Shown here: piece by piece, positions 17,623-19,125 of the stretch
Numbering within the stretch: the stretch's first letter is position 1
Layout: the number at the start of each line of letters is the position of its first letter
Assembly (NCBI GenBank): GCA_964384625.1
Contig: CAYLNH010000126.1
Coordinates: 1 to 19,125 of the forward strand
Reading direction: 5' to 3'
Source: CAYLNH01 sp964384625
Lineage (GTDB): Bacteria; Verrucomicrobiota; Lentisphaeria; JABSQK01
Length of the DNA stretch: 19,125 nucleotides
Made by a program: the position numbers and the translations under genes
The notes under the pieces: generated by a model
Told to the model about the DNA's origin: nothing
What the model saw: only the letters and a program-made list of their open reading frames with translations
Databases searched by the model: none

Positions 17623-18702
17623 ATGACAACAGCTTCCAAGCGATTCCTGCTTTTCGGAATGGGCGGCGCCCGCCGCAAGCTCGTCTACTGTGAAGGTGGC
17701 CGTTTACTCGACGCAACGACGTTGGAACTCATTCGCGAATGGGATCCGGCCGGGGAAGAGATCGACGCTTCGGAGTATCGGGTTACGCTTCGCACGAAGG
17801 ATAACAACGAGGTGATTGTCGAGGAAGACGAGGAAGGTGTTTATCTCGAAGCCAGAGGCGACCGTACCACGCTCGCCAGGGGCCGGCGCGTATGCCTTCC
17901 GAGATTTGCCGGCAACCGCCACGCCGCGGTTCTGCGGGCGCTGCATGCAGAACTGCTGGTCAACATCATGCCCGTCGGTCCGGTTCCGAACCTCTGGGTG
18001 TATCCGCGGCCCTGGTACCGGGACGCCGCCATGATGCTTATGTGCCTGGAGAAGACGGGAAACCTGGGGCTTGTTGAGGCTTGGGTTATGGGGCTGCACA
18101 AGGTCTGGGACCGGAACAACAGCGGCGAACCGGAGGCCGACAATCTGGGCCAGGTTCTGTTCATGCTTTCTCTCTTTGGCGCGCCCTCACACCAACTGGT
18201 GGAGGAAGTTCTCAAGGCGTTACCCTCCTGTGAAAGAGACAACTACATTGTCGGTAAGACGGATTACAATGAGCACCCGGTCTACCAGACCAAGTGGCTC
18301 AAGTACGGGCTTCGTGCACTTGGGATGGACGATCCTTATCGCATCCCGGCCGTTGTCGATTCCTACAGTTCACTGTTCTGGATGGACTATCGGAGTCAGC
18401 ATGTGGAAGGGAAACGATTTGGCGGGAAGCAGCTGGCCCTCTATCCCTATTTGAACTGGGCGGAAGCTCATTTCTACAACGCGGAGCCACCGGAATTCAT
18501 CGATCTCCAGACGCCTCCCCTGACGCGTGAGGGCGCGGGCAGCGAAGCCGACTACTGGCGGCTTCGCACGTTGGCACGAGCCGGTGTTCTTCCGGGCAAC
18601 ATGGTCGAGGACCGCATGTGTTGCCCGCACACCTGGCATGCTGCGGAGATATTTCTGTACCTGCTTGAGGAAGGCCGGCAAACAAGTGCCGGCGATGCTT
18701 GA
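17623..18702 (+). CDS. Six-hairpin glycosidase-like protein, function unknown
   Basis: This 359-residue protein has no signal peptide and is probably cytoplasmic. Residues 1-95 are beta-rich, and the rest looks like an (alpha/alpha)6 barrel. YPRPWYRDAAMMLMCLEKTG (127-146) and PHTWHAAEIFLYLLEE (335-350) resemble the first and last helical hairpins of six-hairpin glycosidases. Acidic residues such as Asp134, Glu171 and Asp173 are candidates for catalysis but cannot be assigned. The barrel part seems short for a full six hairpins (about 260 residues), so it may be a divergent or compact member. ATG 17623 follows GAGAG by about 8 bases, a modest ribosome site. The sialidase-family remnant begins 40 bp downstream on the same strand, which suggests a former sugar-degradation operon. 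Family membership is inferred from motif style only. Confidence 0.65.
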   Translation: MTTASKRFLLFGMGGARRKLVYCEGGRLLDATTLELIREWDPAGEEIDASEYRVTLRTKDNNEVIVEEDEEGVYLEARGDRTTLARGRRVCLPRFAGNRHAAVLRALHAELLVNIMPVGPVPNLWVYPRPWYRDAAMMLMCLEKTGNLGLVEAWVMGLHKVWDRNNSGEPEADNLGQVLFMLSLFGAPSHQLVEEVLKALPSCERDNYIVGKTDYNEHPVYQTKWLKYGLRALGMDDPYRIPAVVDSYSSLFWMDYRSQHVEGKRFGGKQLALYPYLNWAEAHFYNAEPPEFIDLQTPPLTREGAGSEADYWRLRTLARAGVLPGNMVEDRMCCPHTWHAAEIFLYLLEEGRQTSAGDA

Positions 18703-18742
18703 AAGGGCTCCTGACCTGAACCGTCCGAATGAGGAAGGGCAA

Positions 18743-18964
18743 ATGAAGGCCGGCGAAGCGCAAACCGATAAAGCAATGATGAGCCGCATCAACCTGCCCA
18801 TCGTAGATATCTCGGAGCAGACCGAAATGCATATTTTCGTAGTACGCGGCAGCGAGACCGAATGGAACGGGCATCCGAGAACTGTCCTGCCGCCGGACGG
18901 GAAGACCATCTTCTGCGTCTGGCAGGCGCATGCGCTTGCCGGGCACGAGCGCCGAGGATGGTGA
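18743..18964 (+). pseudogene. N-terminal fragment of a sialidase/BNR-repeat family gene
   Basis: A 73-codon frame starts at ATG 18743 behind a strong ribosome site (AGGAAGG, 4-5 bases away). Residues 15-61 read like the start of the bacterial exo-alpha-sialidase-like (BNR beta-propeller) family: INLPIVDIS, then a strand, then GHPRTVLPPDGKTIFCVW. In that family a His/Gly-rich turn and an S-x-D-G-G-x-T-W Asp box normally follow, and the protein runs for several hundred residues. Here similarity fades after CVWQAHALAGH and a stop comes at 18964. The other two frames downstream do not recover the family. The gene therefore appears truncated, with unrelated sequence and repeat copy C behind the break. 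A short functional protein is unlikely. Family assignment rests on pattern memory. Confidence 0.6.
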
Positions 18965-19030
18965 GGCCACCGAAGAACTCGGATACGCCCCGTCTCCGGA
19001 GGCCAGGGCCGGGTTTGTAGTGTGCTGGTT
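18965..19030. other. Sequence replacing the sialidase 3' end
   Basis: This 66-bp stretch joins the truncated frame to repeat copy C. It codes for nothing recognisable in the sialidase direction and has no strong hairpin. It may be the edge of a larger repeat element that includes copy C. Confidence 0.35.
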
Positions 19031-19079
19031 GGGGTGTAGACACTCCCCAAGCCGAGCTTTGGGTCTCTTCTTAGAGCAT
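19031..19079 (-). repeat. Dispersed structured repeat, copy C
   Basis: On the minus strand: TGCTCTAAGAAGAGACC, then a hairpin with arms CCCAA(A)GC and GCTTGGGG around loop TCG, then GAGTGTCTACACCC. It matches the right part of copy B (3400-3448) almost base for base. The upstream GCGGGATCGGGTTCC block shared by copies A and B is missing. The bulged purine in the stem is kept though its identity differs. Confidence 0.8.
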
Positions 19080-19125
19080 TGTCGCGGTAGGGACTGCCCA
19101 TTACGGGCAGCCCCCCGCACAGATC

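Noticed and set aside
17609..17624. Possible repeat fragment GAGACCCCAA before ATG 17623
   Set aside because: Ten matching bases without the hairpin or flanks are not enough evidence.

Overview
The window is high-GC DNA (about 60% or more by eye). It carries ordinary housekeeping (mnmG), carbohydrate-processing genes, and large multidomain proteins separated by wide, hairpin- and repeat-rich intergenic stretches. A GH42 enzyme, a six-hairpin glycosidase-like protein, a sialidase-family remnant, a single-pass membrane protein with a LamG-like domain and a VIT-vWA protein together suggest a PVC-superphylum bacterium (Planctomycetota, Lentisphaerota/Kiritimatiellota or Verrucomicrobiota) or a similar uncultured heterotroph. 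This placement is an inference from gene style, not from a marker gene.

Layout, left to right. Positions 1-493 are non-coding and hold a 48-bp perfect palindrome and one copy of a structured dispersed repeat. A likely two-gene sugar operon follows: GH42 beta-galactosidase-like (494-2614) and a PIG-L/LmbE-type deacetylase (2657-3370). A 717-bp repeat-laden spacer holds a second copy of the dispersed repeat. Next is a single-pass membrane protein with an extracytoplasmic LamG-like domain (4088-5650). On the minus strand, read right to left, is a cassette of a MerR-type regulator (11449-10766), a VIT-vWA protein (10769-8319) and a double AAA+ ATPase (7977-5788). It is driven by a near-consensus sigma70 promoter whose predicted start lies on the regulator's ATG, so the message may be leaderless.

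Divergent from this cassette is the most striking gene (11887-15201). It is a single 1104-residue reading frame joining a 2-oxoacid dehydrogenase E1-alpha, an E1-beta, a lipoyl domain with its lysine, and a complete FabH-type ketosynthase III with its Cys-His-Asn triad. No E2 acyltransferase or E3 domain is present. The domain order suggests one polypeptide that decarboxylates a 2-oxoacid, carries the acyl group on a lipoyl arm and hands it to the ketosynthase as a starter unit, bypassing free acyl-CoA. Convergent with it is mnmG (17096-15267).

The right end has a 526-bp spacer with several hairpins, a glycosidase-like (alpha/alpha)6-fold protein (17623-18702), a truncated sialidase-family gene (18743-18964) and a third copy of the dispersed repeat close behind its premature end. 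I found no rRNA, tRNA, CRISPR array or transposase gene.
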